From Coprinellus micaceus (lineage: Eukaryota > Basidiomycota > Agaricomycetes > Agaricales > Psathyrellaceae), in NCBI GenBank assembly GCA_951394405.1, contig OX596338.1:3472001-3536000 (forward strand): a stretch of DNA of 64,000 bases, in the 5' to 3' direction. The notes beneath the pieces are model-generated. The model had not been told where the DNA came from. It was given only the letters and a program-made list of their open reading frames with translations, and did not search any database. Both the position numbers and the translations under genes were made by a program. Below are positions 12,481 through 22,899 of the stretch, piece by piece. Positions within the stretch are counted from its first letter, which is position 1. Every line of letters begins with the position of its first letter.

Positions 12481-12958
12481 ACTTCGGTGTTAAAAACATC
12501 GCCCGTGGCAACATAGACGTCGATACCAACTCAATCTGTCCCTTGGACCTACCGTTAAAATCTTTCTCGAGTATATCTCTTCTTGCAAAGTTTAAGCTTA
12601 ATGGGGACTGGAAGGGTGGAAGAGGAGGAAGCCAGAATTTAGGCGCCCAAAACACGACGCACGGACCCTGCCATGACAGGGTCCGTGATTGCAATTCCGA
12701 TACGAGTCGAAGTTCACGAACTCTACCCCTTGAGGAGTTTTTGACGAATTATGGAACCTCTATGCCCTCTCCGACCAGCGGGTCCGACCAGCGCTGCTTA
12801 TCTCATGGGTTGAAACCTGTAGGCGACGCAACGGGTCAGGCCGATCAAGATGAATCCACACACGTCGTCCACACGTTGTGTTGTCCACACACTGCATTGC
12901 TGTCCTCGCTTCTACCCTCCTTGAGCTCAACACTCCTGGTCCGCCTTTTCCCTCCACT
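12481..12958. other. Intergenic with a perfect hairpin
   Basis: No gene seen between REV1 and the F-box gene. It contains the inverted repeat described at 12661-12686. Confidence 0.4.
12661..12686. repeat. 10-bp perfect inverted repeat (hairpin)
   Basis: ACGGACCCTG, six-base spacer CCATGA, then CAGGGTCCGT. A GC-rich stem of 10 pairs about 180 bp after the REV1 stop. It could be an RNA 3'-end structure or a palindromic protein site; no T-run follows it. Confidence 0.6.
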
Positions 12959-15506
12959 ATGAAAGGAAGAACCACTCGGGCGACCGCCCGCAGCCGCAGC
13001 ACGAATAGTAGCACCACCTCGGGCGATCCCAAGGCTCTGGCTCCAGCAGTGACACGTAGAGCAACGGGCAAACAGCGGGCGGTCGTGTTCTCCTTCTTTG
13101 AAGTTATCCCCCTTGACATTTTTGGGGAGGTACGTAAGAACCTTCTCGTCGTTCAGCCCCCACCAAGATCGAATTATGTATCAACTCAAGGCCCTTGTAG
13201 GTCATTGGCTGCCTGGAACCAGCAGATGTCCTTCATCTAGGAAGGACAGGAAAGGGTCTCAGGACCCTATTGATGAATCAGTCTATGGCGGTATACTGGA
13301 AGAGGGCCAGGGAGAACATAGAGGGACTGCCCGCATGTCCCGACGACTTGTCGGAGCCCGCGTATGCCAACCTGATGTTTTCCGCCCATTGCCACGTCGG
13401 TATCGCACTTTGTGTTTCGCTCACGTTCTCGCTGACAGATGGTTATTACCTTTAGAAATGTCTTGCTGAGAACCGGGACGTTTTGATGCACCTAGAAGCA
13501 AGGGTGCAGCTATGCTACAAGTGCAGTTTGGAAGAGTGAGTCGACCTGAGATCTGAGATACCTGTACAATACTGGTTCGAGACTTGCTAACACTATGTTC
13601 AAGGTTTAAAAAATGGAAAGACCTGCCCCAGAAGGTCGACGAATCACTCATCGATTTCATCCCCGCAACTACCGAGCCATTGACCGCACCGGAACGAAAA
13701 CAGTCCCAGAAAGCGCAGAGTGCGCGATGGAGGGTAGAAGAACGCACCAGGTTCCACGTCGCGACGGTCCTCAATATGCATAGGCAATATGCAAACCTCC
13801 GGAAGGGTGGAGAGAAGGTCAAATGGCTGAAAGAACAACGTGCTGCTTGGAATAGCGTTGAGGAGGTACGTTCCTATCTCAACTCCGAGACCTCATGAGC
13901 GTAAGTAACGCGGCTCTGTTGTAGCATGCCATGCTGTGCAGGGTGTACTCGCGAGGGGGCATCCCAGAGAATGAAGCAGACGCAGTGCAAATGTTTGTGC
14001 AACGGCGAGAAAGGCAAGCTAGTAAACCGATTCTGTGCTTAGTATTACTCACTATCACCACGGTTAGAATGCTCCAGGAGCTAAGCAAACTTGGTGAGCC
14101 TCCGCTGCTCATCTTCTATCGTCATGAGACTGATTACCACTGTTGAATGATCAGGCTACAAAGACGAATTCGAAAATTGTGGGATGTTTAGTCTGACTGA
14201 TACTCCCGCAGCGGGGACTATGTATCCTCTCACGTCGACTGCGAGGAAACTGACAGATAAAGGTAGGTCCGAGCGCCCATTCGATCCCCTGTATGACGCC
14301 AACGATATGCTCTGTAGAATGGGAAATCATCAAGGTTCCGATGATAGCCTATATGGAAGAAGTTAGGGTTGTCTTGGTTGAAAAGCGCAAGGCCAAGTTA
14401 GTGCGCGACACCTTCACCGCATTGTATACGCAAGCGTATTTTCAGTACACCCTCGCTCGGCCTCCTCGGATTTCAGCTCTACCGCGTATTCACGAAGTGG
14501 CCATGATGCAAGAGTTCAGGCCCCACCTTCAGGTTGATGCGCTGAACGAAGATGTCACCAGAGACGCCCTTCGGAACGCAGCCAAAATAATACCCGAACT
14601 CATGGAGAATCGCGCCAGTGAGGTTGAGGGCTTCTTCCTCGGTCTTGTGCGGCGCGCGTCGGTGTACCATGGCCAGAATATTGACAGCGAGACTCTATTC
14701 TATGCGACGACGATGTTCCATTGCTCAACATGCGGCCAAATTCAACCGTACCCAGAGGCCCTAGCACATGAGTGCTTCTACAAAATGCTCAAGATAAAAC
14801 CGTCTGCGGCGAAGAAGACTGAAGGGCGAAGCGGAGAGAACTCACCAGCTGACGAAGCGAACGAAGCGGTCCTTCGACGTGCGTTCGAGGGTACAAGTTG
14901 GGCACCTGGAAGTCGCGTCCGATTTTCAGACGAAGCGTACCACCACACACTCAGTGTTTTATCCTCGCTGGAAATGGCAGCCACGACCACCACCCAGGCA
15001 CTACACAACCTCAATCCATACGTAGAGCTCGCTTGCAAGTGCTATAAAGTTTCTTCCAGAGACTCAACCCAGGTTCGGCAGGCGACGAGGTGGACCGAAG
15101 CGGTCAGTACTTCAATGTCCTATTGACGCATCGTATATCAGGAACTCAATCCACAATGCCCCTCTCAGATTCAGCAGGTTAGTCGGCACAGATCTGGGGA
15201 TTACGAAAACGCGCTCCGGGCTCTTGACGAGGCTGAGGTGGAGGGAGTGCCAGGCTATGAAGCGAGATTCGCATCACCTTGGCGTGATAACTATATTTGT
15301 CCCCTCTGTGGACATATATGGGCTACTCAAGCACATTTCACGGAAGAGTGAGTGCTTGATCTCAGCTATTCTGTCCACTGCTAACCATTGGCCTACTTCG
15401 TCTGCCCCTTAGGCATGGATTGAACCAAGCCCAAGCAGCGGCTCTTTACCAGAACACCGCCAAGGAATGGCGCATTAGAGAGTATCGTCTTCTGACTCTG
15501 CCTTGA
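12959..15506 (+). CDS. F-box protein with C-terminal C2H2-like finger
   Basis: Probable substrate receptor of an SCF ubiquitin ligase. Exons 12959-13129, 13201-13395, 13456-13535, 13604-13865, 13925-14093, 14155-14262, 14318-15102, 15142-15347 and 15413-15506 give about 689 aa. After a basic Ser/Thr-rich start comes the F-box across the first intron (IPLDIFGE then VIGCLEPADVLHLGRTGKGL), followed by the block common in basidiomycete F-box proteins, ARENIEGLPACPDDLSEPAY, and a Cys pair region (HCHKCLAE, CYKC). Near the end CPLCGHIWATQAHFTEEHGL has the spacing of a zinc finger (C-x2-C, H-x4-H). Intron 2 uses a weak GTCGGT donor but is the only choice that keeps frame. The segment 14020-14075 reads through oddly (CLVLLTITT), so a missed intron is possible there. 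The substrate is unknown. Confidence 0.8.
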
Positions 15507-15825
15507 GGGGAATGTCTCGCAACCGACCGTGTAGATTCAAATCAGTTCCATGTCGGGTATGTAGGGATAAGGCAATGCTGTGTGAGTATAGGAAGCAGTG
15601 GAATGTGTGCAAGCACGAACGAAAAATGAATGTTGGCGTCAAGGAACGAACTGAACAAAAAGAACGGGAATTAAATGGTGTCTCTATAGCGCTACTGTAT
15701 GCTCAGTCGTGTCGTGTCAATCGATGAAAGTATGTATGCATGCAATGCGAAATCCAAACGTCCGTGGGTTATGTCATAATAGTATCGTTTCTGAGGTAGT
15801 AGTGAATGGAAGCTCGAAAGCGAAA
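15507..15825. other. Convergent intergenic region, no gene seen
   Basis: Lies between the 3' ends of the F-box gene (+) and the cysteine-rich membrane protein gene (-), so it should carry both 3' UTRs. Confidence 0.4.
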
Positions 15826-18800
15826 TCAAGCAACCCTGAAAGGGTTCCTCGAACTCGACACGGTGGTCTGCCCCGTCAACGTCGACGACCCAGTCATGGC
15901 AGGCTGCAACACGAAGTCGTTGGCGCCCGGAGCCGTACGCTGAACCCAATACAGACCGCCTGTTACCCCGATGGGCCCCCCATTTAGCTGAGCGGCACCC
16001 GTCAACGTAGTCGGGAGTGGGTTGGGGTTGAGGTTCGTCCCGGTATTCGTCATGCCCAGCCCGAAAGCCGTGTGGGGGTTATGATTAGGCATCATTGGGT
16101 TGGAGGGTCCCCCAAGGAGGTCGGGCGCCATGGTATAAGCGTACGCCTGAGCAGGCGTCAGCCCAGTAGACGCGGGTGTCTGAACCGGCATAGAAGAGAG
16201 GAACGGCGCAGCCTGGTACTGCACAGGAGGCGAAGGAGGCTTGTAAATCTCAGAAGTGAAGTCGACGAGGACAGCCTCTTTCTGCTGGGGTTGGATCACA
16301 ACAGAGCTCAGCGTCTCATCCGAGGTCTTCTTCTGCAGAGGGGCGGATTTCTTCAGCTTCCCGGCGTCGCGTGCAGGTGAGGCCGACCGGCTGGAGCTGG
16401 GACTATCGTCCCTGTAGATAGGAACTGGATTGCGCTTGACGGGTTGCCTGGGTTCGGGGGTACTCCGCTTATTGCCTGTCATCTCCGAGAACATTGAGTC
16501 CTGGTCGAGATCGCGTTCCCGTCGACTGGCGCCAGTCGCTTGCCTGCGCAACCTGTCGCGGTCCGAGTTTTTGTTCTTCTTGGACGAGTAGTACCCATCG
16601 AGGTCGGGGAGGGTCGAGGGCGTGTGACTGCGGATGGAAAGCGACCTCCTCGAGTAATCGTAGGCGTCGATGTACGAGTCCACATCATCCCTGGTCTGCC
16701 TTCGCTCATGCTTCGCGCTACTTCCGCTCTTGGGAAGGTTCGACATCTTGATATCCTCGCCCCGGGAAAACGAAACTGGTCTTCCGCGACTCGTCACCTC
16801 ATGATGGTTATATGCAATCGGGAGCTCGCTCTGTTGACCAGCCTTCGGCTTACGCTTGAACAGCTTCCTCCACCCGGCTGCGAACATACCCCACTTCCAC
16901 GTCCGCCTGTCGATTCCTTTGCCCTGTGCGAACACCGCAGTCTTCTTGGCACGCTGCTTCCTCGCGCGGCGCCTGCAGCACCACAAGAATGCGACGAAGA
17001 TGAAGACGCAGCCAAGCACCATGAGGAGGATTTGCCACCACTGAAGCTTGGCTTTGACCACAGTCGGGTTGCTCAAACCGCTGATTGTGGGCAATGGGGC
17101 CCCACCGTTCGTGGTTGTGGGAATCTGAACAAGGTCGCTGAGGCACACGCCTAGGCCAGCGATAATTCCAGTGTTGCTCGCACAGTTGGCGTCAACACAT
17201 TGGCCCCCGCGGACAACTTTGCTGGTGCTTGTGCAAGACAGGCACTTGCTAGGCCCGGCCCCAGAGCAGCTCGCGCAGTCACCGTCGCAGGTTTGGCATG
17301 TGCGCGTCGTGCCATCGAAGAATTGGTTCTTGCTGCAAGTGGGGAGGCAGCGACCGCTTGCAGCACCCGTGATAGTGGAAAGAACGGGCCTCGAGGCTGC
17401 GCAGGTTGTGCATTGATTAAATGAAGGACCATCGCACGAGGCGCAGTCGGGGTGGCACTTTGTGCATGACCTCGTGGGTGGTGTGGCGTTGGAAGTGGAG
17501 GTGAAAGTTCCGGAGGGGCAGGCCGAGACGCATGTCCCATCAGAGGCAAGAAGATTACCGGGGCAGGTGAGGCAGAAGTCTGCGGATCCGGCGCATGTTC
17601 CGCAAGAGCTGGAGCAAGCTAAGATTAAGGATGTGATTAGAAAGTGCTTTAGAAAAGGGAGGCGAATGGTGACTTACGAATGCAGGTGAGATTATCTCTA
17701 GGATCCACGAAGCTTCCAGCTGGGCAAGACTCAACGCATTTGCCGTTAGAAAGCGCAAACCCGGGGAGGCATTGTGTGCAAGCCAACCTGTCGATGGTCG
17801 AGGCTTGTGTAAACCCAGGGATACCGCACGTTGTGCACTTGCCGGGGCACGCTAAGGATGAATCATTAAAACCGGGCGAGTGGAGTTAGATGAGAAGAGA
17901 CTTACCTTCGCATGTTCTCTTCACGTTGTCTGCAACCAATCCTCCACTCCCCTGACAGACACCATTGCTATCAGCCTGCACGCATTGTCCATTCGACATG
18001 TAGAAGCCTGGGGAACAAGCGAGACAGTCGGCATCCCCTGGACCTGTGCAGCTTGAGCATATGGTAGAGCAGACTTTGCACTCGGTTCCGTCGCTGAACG
18101 TATTTTCGGGGCACTGGCTTCCAGAACTCAGAGTTGGCTTGACAGGATCGCACTTGGTTCGGTCGAGGTTGTTCAAAATGAATCCAGATTTGCACGCGTT
18201 GCAGGTGCCCGTGGTATCAGAGCACTGGATGCAACCCGGCTGGCACACCCCACAGTCCCCGGTCGATGTAAGAAAGAATCCAGGCGCGCATCCGGAGCAC
18301 TTCGTCCCGTCACTCTTGTCCGCCCAACCGTCGTTGCATGAGCAGCTGCCATCCGGGCTGCACACACCATTGACGCAGTTGCACTTCCTCGGGTCGGTGT
18401 CGTTGATCTTGGAGGAGAGACAGCGCCCACTACCAGAGATGCCCTCGTCGCACTTCTCGCACCCTTCCGGGCAGGTTTGGCACTGGGGACCAAAGAAGCC
18501 GGCAGCACACGACTCGCAGGAAGATCCGGCAAAGTTGGAAGGGCAGACACATTGTCCAGTGGCTGAACACACACCTGCTCCGGCACATGCGGGTGAGCAA
18601 GTTGTCGACTGAACATCGAGAAGGTTGAGAGACGGAGCCAAAGAGATCTGGGTGACGTCGGGGACAGACTCCCAAAGGATCGTCCGCCCGTCACCGCTAC
18701 TCGATGAGACAGCGACCCACACGTTCTCTGAGAGAGCTAGCGACCGTGCTGCAATAGGCAGCGTGACGTTGCCGATGGGGGAGGTGGGGAGGTTGGAGAA

Positions 18801-19241
18801 GGCATCTTGACCCGAATAACGCGCTTCGCTGTAGATCGCGATCCCTGGTTGAAGGACAAGGTCTAGTGGTAGCGATGCTGAGGATGGAAACCCGGCGGAT
18901 GGTGATAATGAAGCAGAGCTTGAGACGAGGAGGTCATGCAGTAGCTGGGGGTTTGTCGTCGATGTGTATTGCCCAGGTAAAAGGTGGAGCTGCGTCGATG
19001 CGCCTGAAGCTGAGAGCTTTGCGCCGACTAGTCGAGAGTCAATGTCGATCCAAATTGAGAGAACTAGTACGCACTTGTGGTGTTCGTGAAGCCCTGCACA
19101 CACTGGCCTCCTATACAGACCACAGATGGAGTGGATTGTGCGACTAGGTATCCTGATGAGTCGAAATGCAGAAGAACCAGGACGTGTCCACTCACGAGTA
19201 GATGCCACAAGCCCAAGCACTGAGAGTATTGAGACTATCAT
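15826..19241 (-). CDS. Type I membrane protein with extracellular growth-factor-receptor-like Cys-rich repeats
   Basis: Function unknown; architecture is that of a cell-surface receptor or sensor. Read on the minus strand, exons 19196-19241, 19075-19143, 17906-19027, 17678-17851 and 15826-17618 give 1067 aa. Signal peptide MIVSILSVLGLVASTLAQS; a Ser-rich N-terminal domain (about 40-215); an EGF-like module (CSPACAGAGVCSATGQCVC); then many furin-like/TNFR-like units of the form CxxGCxxCxxxxxCxxC (about 240-650, over 60 cysteines by eye); one membrane span WWQILLMVLGCVFIFVAFLW at about 665-685 followed by a stop-transfer CCRRRARKQRAKK; and a cytosolic tail of about 370 residues, basic and Ser/Pro-rich, with many SP and RS sites. 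Divergent from the upstream + genes and neighbour of a second single-pass surface protein on the same strand. No kinase domain is present. I know such fungal proteins only as uncharacterised. Confidence 0.85.
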
Positions 19242-19924
19242 CTCAGATGATTCGTGAAGAAAGAACCGTCAAGGCCGTTAAATAGGAAGAGAGACGAAAT
19301 GAACGCGGTCGTAGATGGTGGAAGGGAGGTAAGGGCGTGGCCTCTTGCTGGCGACCTCGTTCGTTTCCCACTAAATGGACTGTGTACCCGCTCTTCCATT
19401 CCTCATTGTGCTGGATGGGGCCAAGTATAAAGCTCTTTTGTTCTGGTAACCGTGACCGCGCTTTGGAGAACAACAAGGATTTCGGCAAGCGTGGGGAGCA
19501 GTCAGTATCCTTTTCGGGAACCATCAGCCAAGCCTTTGTTTGGCCACCACTGTGGCGTACAAACAAAGGAAGGCACCAGGCGCCCACGCAAATGGAAGGG
19601 AACTCGAGGACCGCAATAGATGCGAATGGAGACAGCTTAGGAGTATATACTCTGGTAACTTGGCCGCTCGATCATTCCAACTTCAACGGAGGCGAGGCGG
19701 TAGTCAAGATGAAGACATCATCAACGACTCTTTATTATTAGGCGCCTATTTTGAGCCTCAATTTACAGTTCTGAACGAGTGAAGGAAGATAATAACACAG
19801 TACAATTGCTCAAGGGATAAGCATATAGATGCTCGGCGTATGGTAGAGAGGAGCCGAGTGTGCTCCCGTTACCTGACCCTCGATGGCTGAGAGTAAACAA
19901 GCTGAAGGCATGGGTCGTGACGAT
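19242..19924. other. Intergenic, no gene seen
   Basis: Upstream of the cysteine-rich protein and downstream of the next minus-strand gene. Contains a TATA-like GTATATAC near 19640. Several short open frames, none coding-like. Confidence 0.4.
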
Positions 19925-21659
19925 TCATGAGTCGGCGTTACGTGGTGCTCCTGTTACATTACCTGTAGCTGAAGCGTCCCCTGAAGGAGGGGAAGGAGGG
20001 GGAGGAGGGCCTGTGTTTGTCTGTGGTGACGAGGTATTCCCGACAGCTGGAGCCTGCCCCGCCGAAGCGGGAGAGGCACTGGTGTCTGTTCGTGGTGGCG
20101 ACGGCGGGTTATGGGCTGGTAGCGCGGAAGGGGATTCCGAATATGTCGGTGGTAATTCGACAGAGCTCCTCCCCTCTTGCGTCGAGGGGTGAGACGCTTC
20201 TGTTACCGTTCGGTCAGACTCGATGGATTCGAACCCTGGAGGCGGGGGTTCCCCCTCTGGATTCGCCGGCGGACTCCATGGGGGAAGCGCCTCCCTCTCA
20301 ACCTGGGTTGGAATCACTTGTAGTTCATGCGATTGGCGACGTGCTGGGGCTGCACCGAAGCGTTGAAAACTAAACTTAGATAAATGAATTAACAACGCAC
20401 CCCTCCTTTGAGCCATGGAACGTTTACGTCGAGTGTAAAGCTTCCACCCGATGAGCCCCGCAAGTATGACGCTGGCAGTGACTCCAACGCCAGTGCTAAT
20501 GCTTGTTCTGTTTCTTCCCGTGACCCCCTCCCCTGAACCGGGAGTCGGAGGCCGAATATCGTCAGGCGGCGGAACGGTCGACTGGAAATCATCGACTGCC
20601 TCATATAGGAGGTAGTCTAGGCAGAAAGTCTACGAGAAATGGATCAGTAACTTCAACTTATCCAAGTATAGTGGCCTAGTTAGGGTTGGGTGTACCTGGT
20701 TTCCCTGCCAGTTGTCCATGTGTACGTCAAGGTGGTGGACAGTGCGATATGGATCTAAGGACTTCTCATAGAGGAGTCCAACTGTCCAATTGTTGGGATT
20801 ACCGTCAACTCGATCGGTCGGGTAAGTCACTGTGTCGGGTTCCAAGCTGTCGATTGAGTACACCATCTTGAGGTCTCCAGCTGCATGATTATACGCTCCG
20901 TACACAGCAATCCTTGACCCTACGAAGGCAGCTCCGATAAATGACACGCCTGAGGGTCGTTTTTAAAGGGGCGCACCTCGAAAACGGGTTGAGAAGCTCG
21001 GTGCCATCCCAGCATCGTTCGTCGCGACGAACCACTGCCCGCTGAACGGCAGGGCCGCAGGGACGGTAATGTTCTGCCGCCATGCGCCTTGATACTGGAT
21101 GTATGGATGCGTATTGTCCAACATAACGACGTCTCCCTTCTCCACCTGGTCTTCCTCGGGTCGATACGCGATGTAGTCCAGGCTGAACGAGCCTGCATAT
21201 GGGTGAATCGATAGGCGCTGGTTCACAACAGGGGACGTGACGTTCCAAATTACTGCTCTGTCCTATCAAACCGTGTCAAGGTGTACGGGCTGGGGTCCAA
21301 GGGGAGTCCAACGAACCCTGAGAGGCACCGGGTCCGAGAGGTTGACCGTCGCAGCACGCGTTTCGTTCCCCGTGGTATAGTTCATCCTAAGGTCCCCTGA
21401 TGCTCGCCCCACCAGCCTCAACTCACTCCATACTATAGCATCTACTCTCATTTCATGCTGTTAGTTCCAAAGAACACAGAAAACACATGAAGGACATACC
21501 AGGATACTCCAAAGTCAGATTCCCGACCGTCTCCCCACCAGTGCTTCTAAGGGCGGCCAGTGTCCCATTATAGGCGCCCTCGATCGTCGACTGTCGATCC
21601 CACCTGGCGCCCTCAAGCTGCGCCCTTGTATCATCCACTATTACAAACGGGTTGGGCAT
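19925..21659 (-). CDS. Single-pass membrane protein with tandem extracellular beta-sandwich-like repeats and Pro-rich tail
   Basis: Unknown function. Minus-strand exons 21500-21659, 21317-21441, 20977-21262, 20696-20949, 20401-20629 and 19925-20349 stay in phase and give 492 aa. Two related extracellular units can be seen: VIVDDTRAQLEG...YNGTL and VMLDNTHPYIQYQGAW...GSRIAVYGAY...MVYSID...NNWTVGLLY...HHLDVHM; the DDT/Y-x-G-x-W pattern is common in Agaricomycete membrane proteins with a predicted lectin-like fold. A membrane span (GVGVTASVILAGLIGW, about 345-362) is followed by KLYTRRKR and a Pro-rich cytosolic tail (PPPPPSPP near the end). Intron 3 (21263-21316, 54 nt, donor GTTCGT) holds two in-frame stops. 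No signal peptide is visible at the chosen start (MPNPFVIVDD), so a 5' exon is probably missing upstream of an AG at about 21680. Confidence 0.72.
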
Positions 21660-22899
21660 CGAGCTTGCGCCAGATACGGCTGAATGAAGGTTTGAGAGCT
21701 AGGATCCTCGGAGCGGTGGTGGGACAAGGAGGGGGCCAAAGAACGACACTTGGTATACATGTGGATACTGCTGTTGAGAATTGTTGGGTTTGAGCTCCAG
21801 GCTCACCGAAGAAGGGCTTGTCATCACCATGCAGAACAGCCTTCGCGCGGCGTCCATCGTGCAAGGCATGTAAAAATACACTCTCGATAACCAAAGCTTG
21901 TGAGAAGGCAGAAGCGTATTGCGACCGCAACCGTGTGTCAAGTCATGGGAAATCCTCCTTTGAACATTGGAGAAGTCCAAGACGACGGCGAAATCCTGTC
22001 GAAAAGCAGCAGAGGAGTGACGGTGACGGTACTGCGATCATGGGCGACAATCACTGGCAAGTGGCAAGCGCCGGCAGATGACCATGTGTTACGCATCACT
22101 CGGGGTTTGCCAGGGGTTTGATCGCTGCTGGAGACGGCGACGACTCGGAGTCGGATGACGCGACCTCGTCGTTTCTCTGTGGACCGTCGATACCACCGAA
22201 CCCTGGATCTCTTTTCGACTTGGGACATTCACATAGCTTCCTCGCCGACTGAACACTCTTTTCACAATCACACACCCTTGCGCTCCACCATGATTGTCCC
22301 TCCATGCTCCTATCTGTGGACAGTCCGGAACTACTCAACTCGCAATGATAGCAATGCGAACCCAACCACGAAGTCCTCGAATCGCCCGGGTGGCCCTCAA
22401 TAACACCAATTTGTGAACATAAGTTCGACTGCATGGGGCTTGCTGGGCAGCAGTTCCTAGTCAAACGAGTCCGACTCGGGTCCACGAAAGGACTCCGTCC
22501 AAGACTCTCCTCAGCCTGTTCAGGGATCGCTTCTTGCCGCGGAGAGGGCCTGCCGCCTTCGAGCCGGTGAAGGGAGAAAGGAGGAAACCAGGAGACCGTC
22601 CAATGATCCAAGCACCCCTTCAGAGCTGGTTGCAGGATCTCGGATAAACGGAAGTGCGGCTAATCGGCGCCCTTTCTATCGTCCTCACCAAGCTGCGGCT
22701 GGTGCTGCGACATTGTGATGGAGCTGTAGGGACCGCACAACACCCTCCGACATGGCTTGTCATGGGTGAAGATCGGCGACGCGCAATACAAGTATGAACG
22801 GCTGCTTAGTGAGCATCTTTCTTTAGTTCTATTCCGCAGAGTATTTAATGGGCGCTACAGTCAGGATCTAGCCCAACAACACCTTTCACACCATCCCCA
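21660..22899. other. Region without a recognised gene (probable 5' exon of the minus-strand neighbour)
   Basis: Open frames on both strands (for example 22096-22611 on -) are not coding-like in composition and match nothing I know. The missing first exon of the membrane protein at 19925-21659 should lie in 21690-22000. The last 150 bp are the P450 promoter. Confidence 0.35.

Noticed and set aside
22096..22611. Minus-strand 171-codon frame upstream of the P450
   Set aside because: Ser/Pro/Arg-rich random-looking composition, no splice context, no likeness to known proteins.
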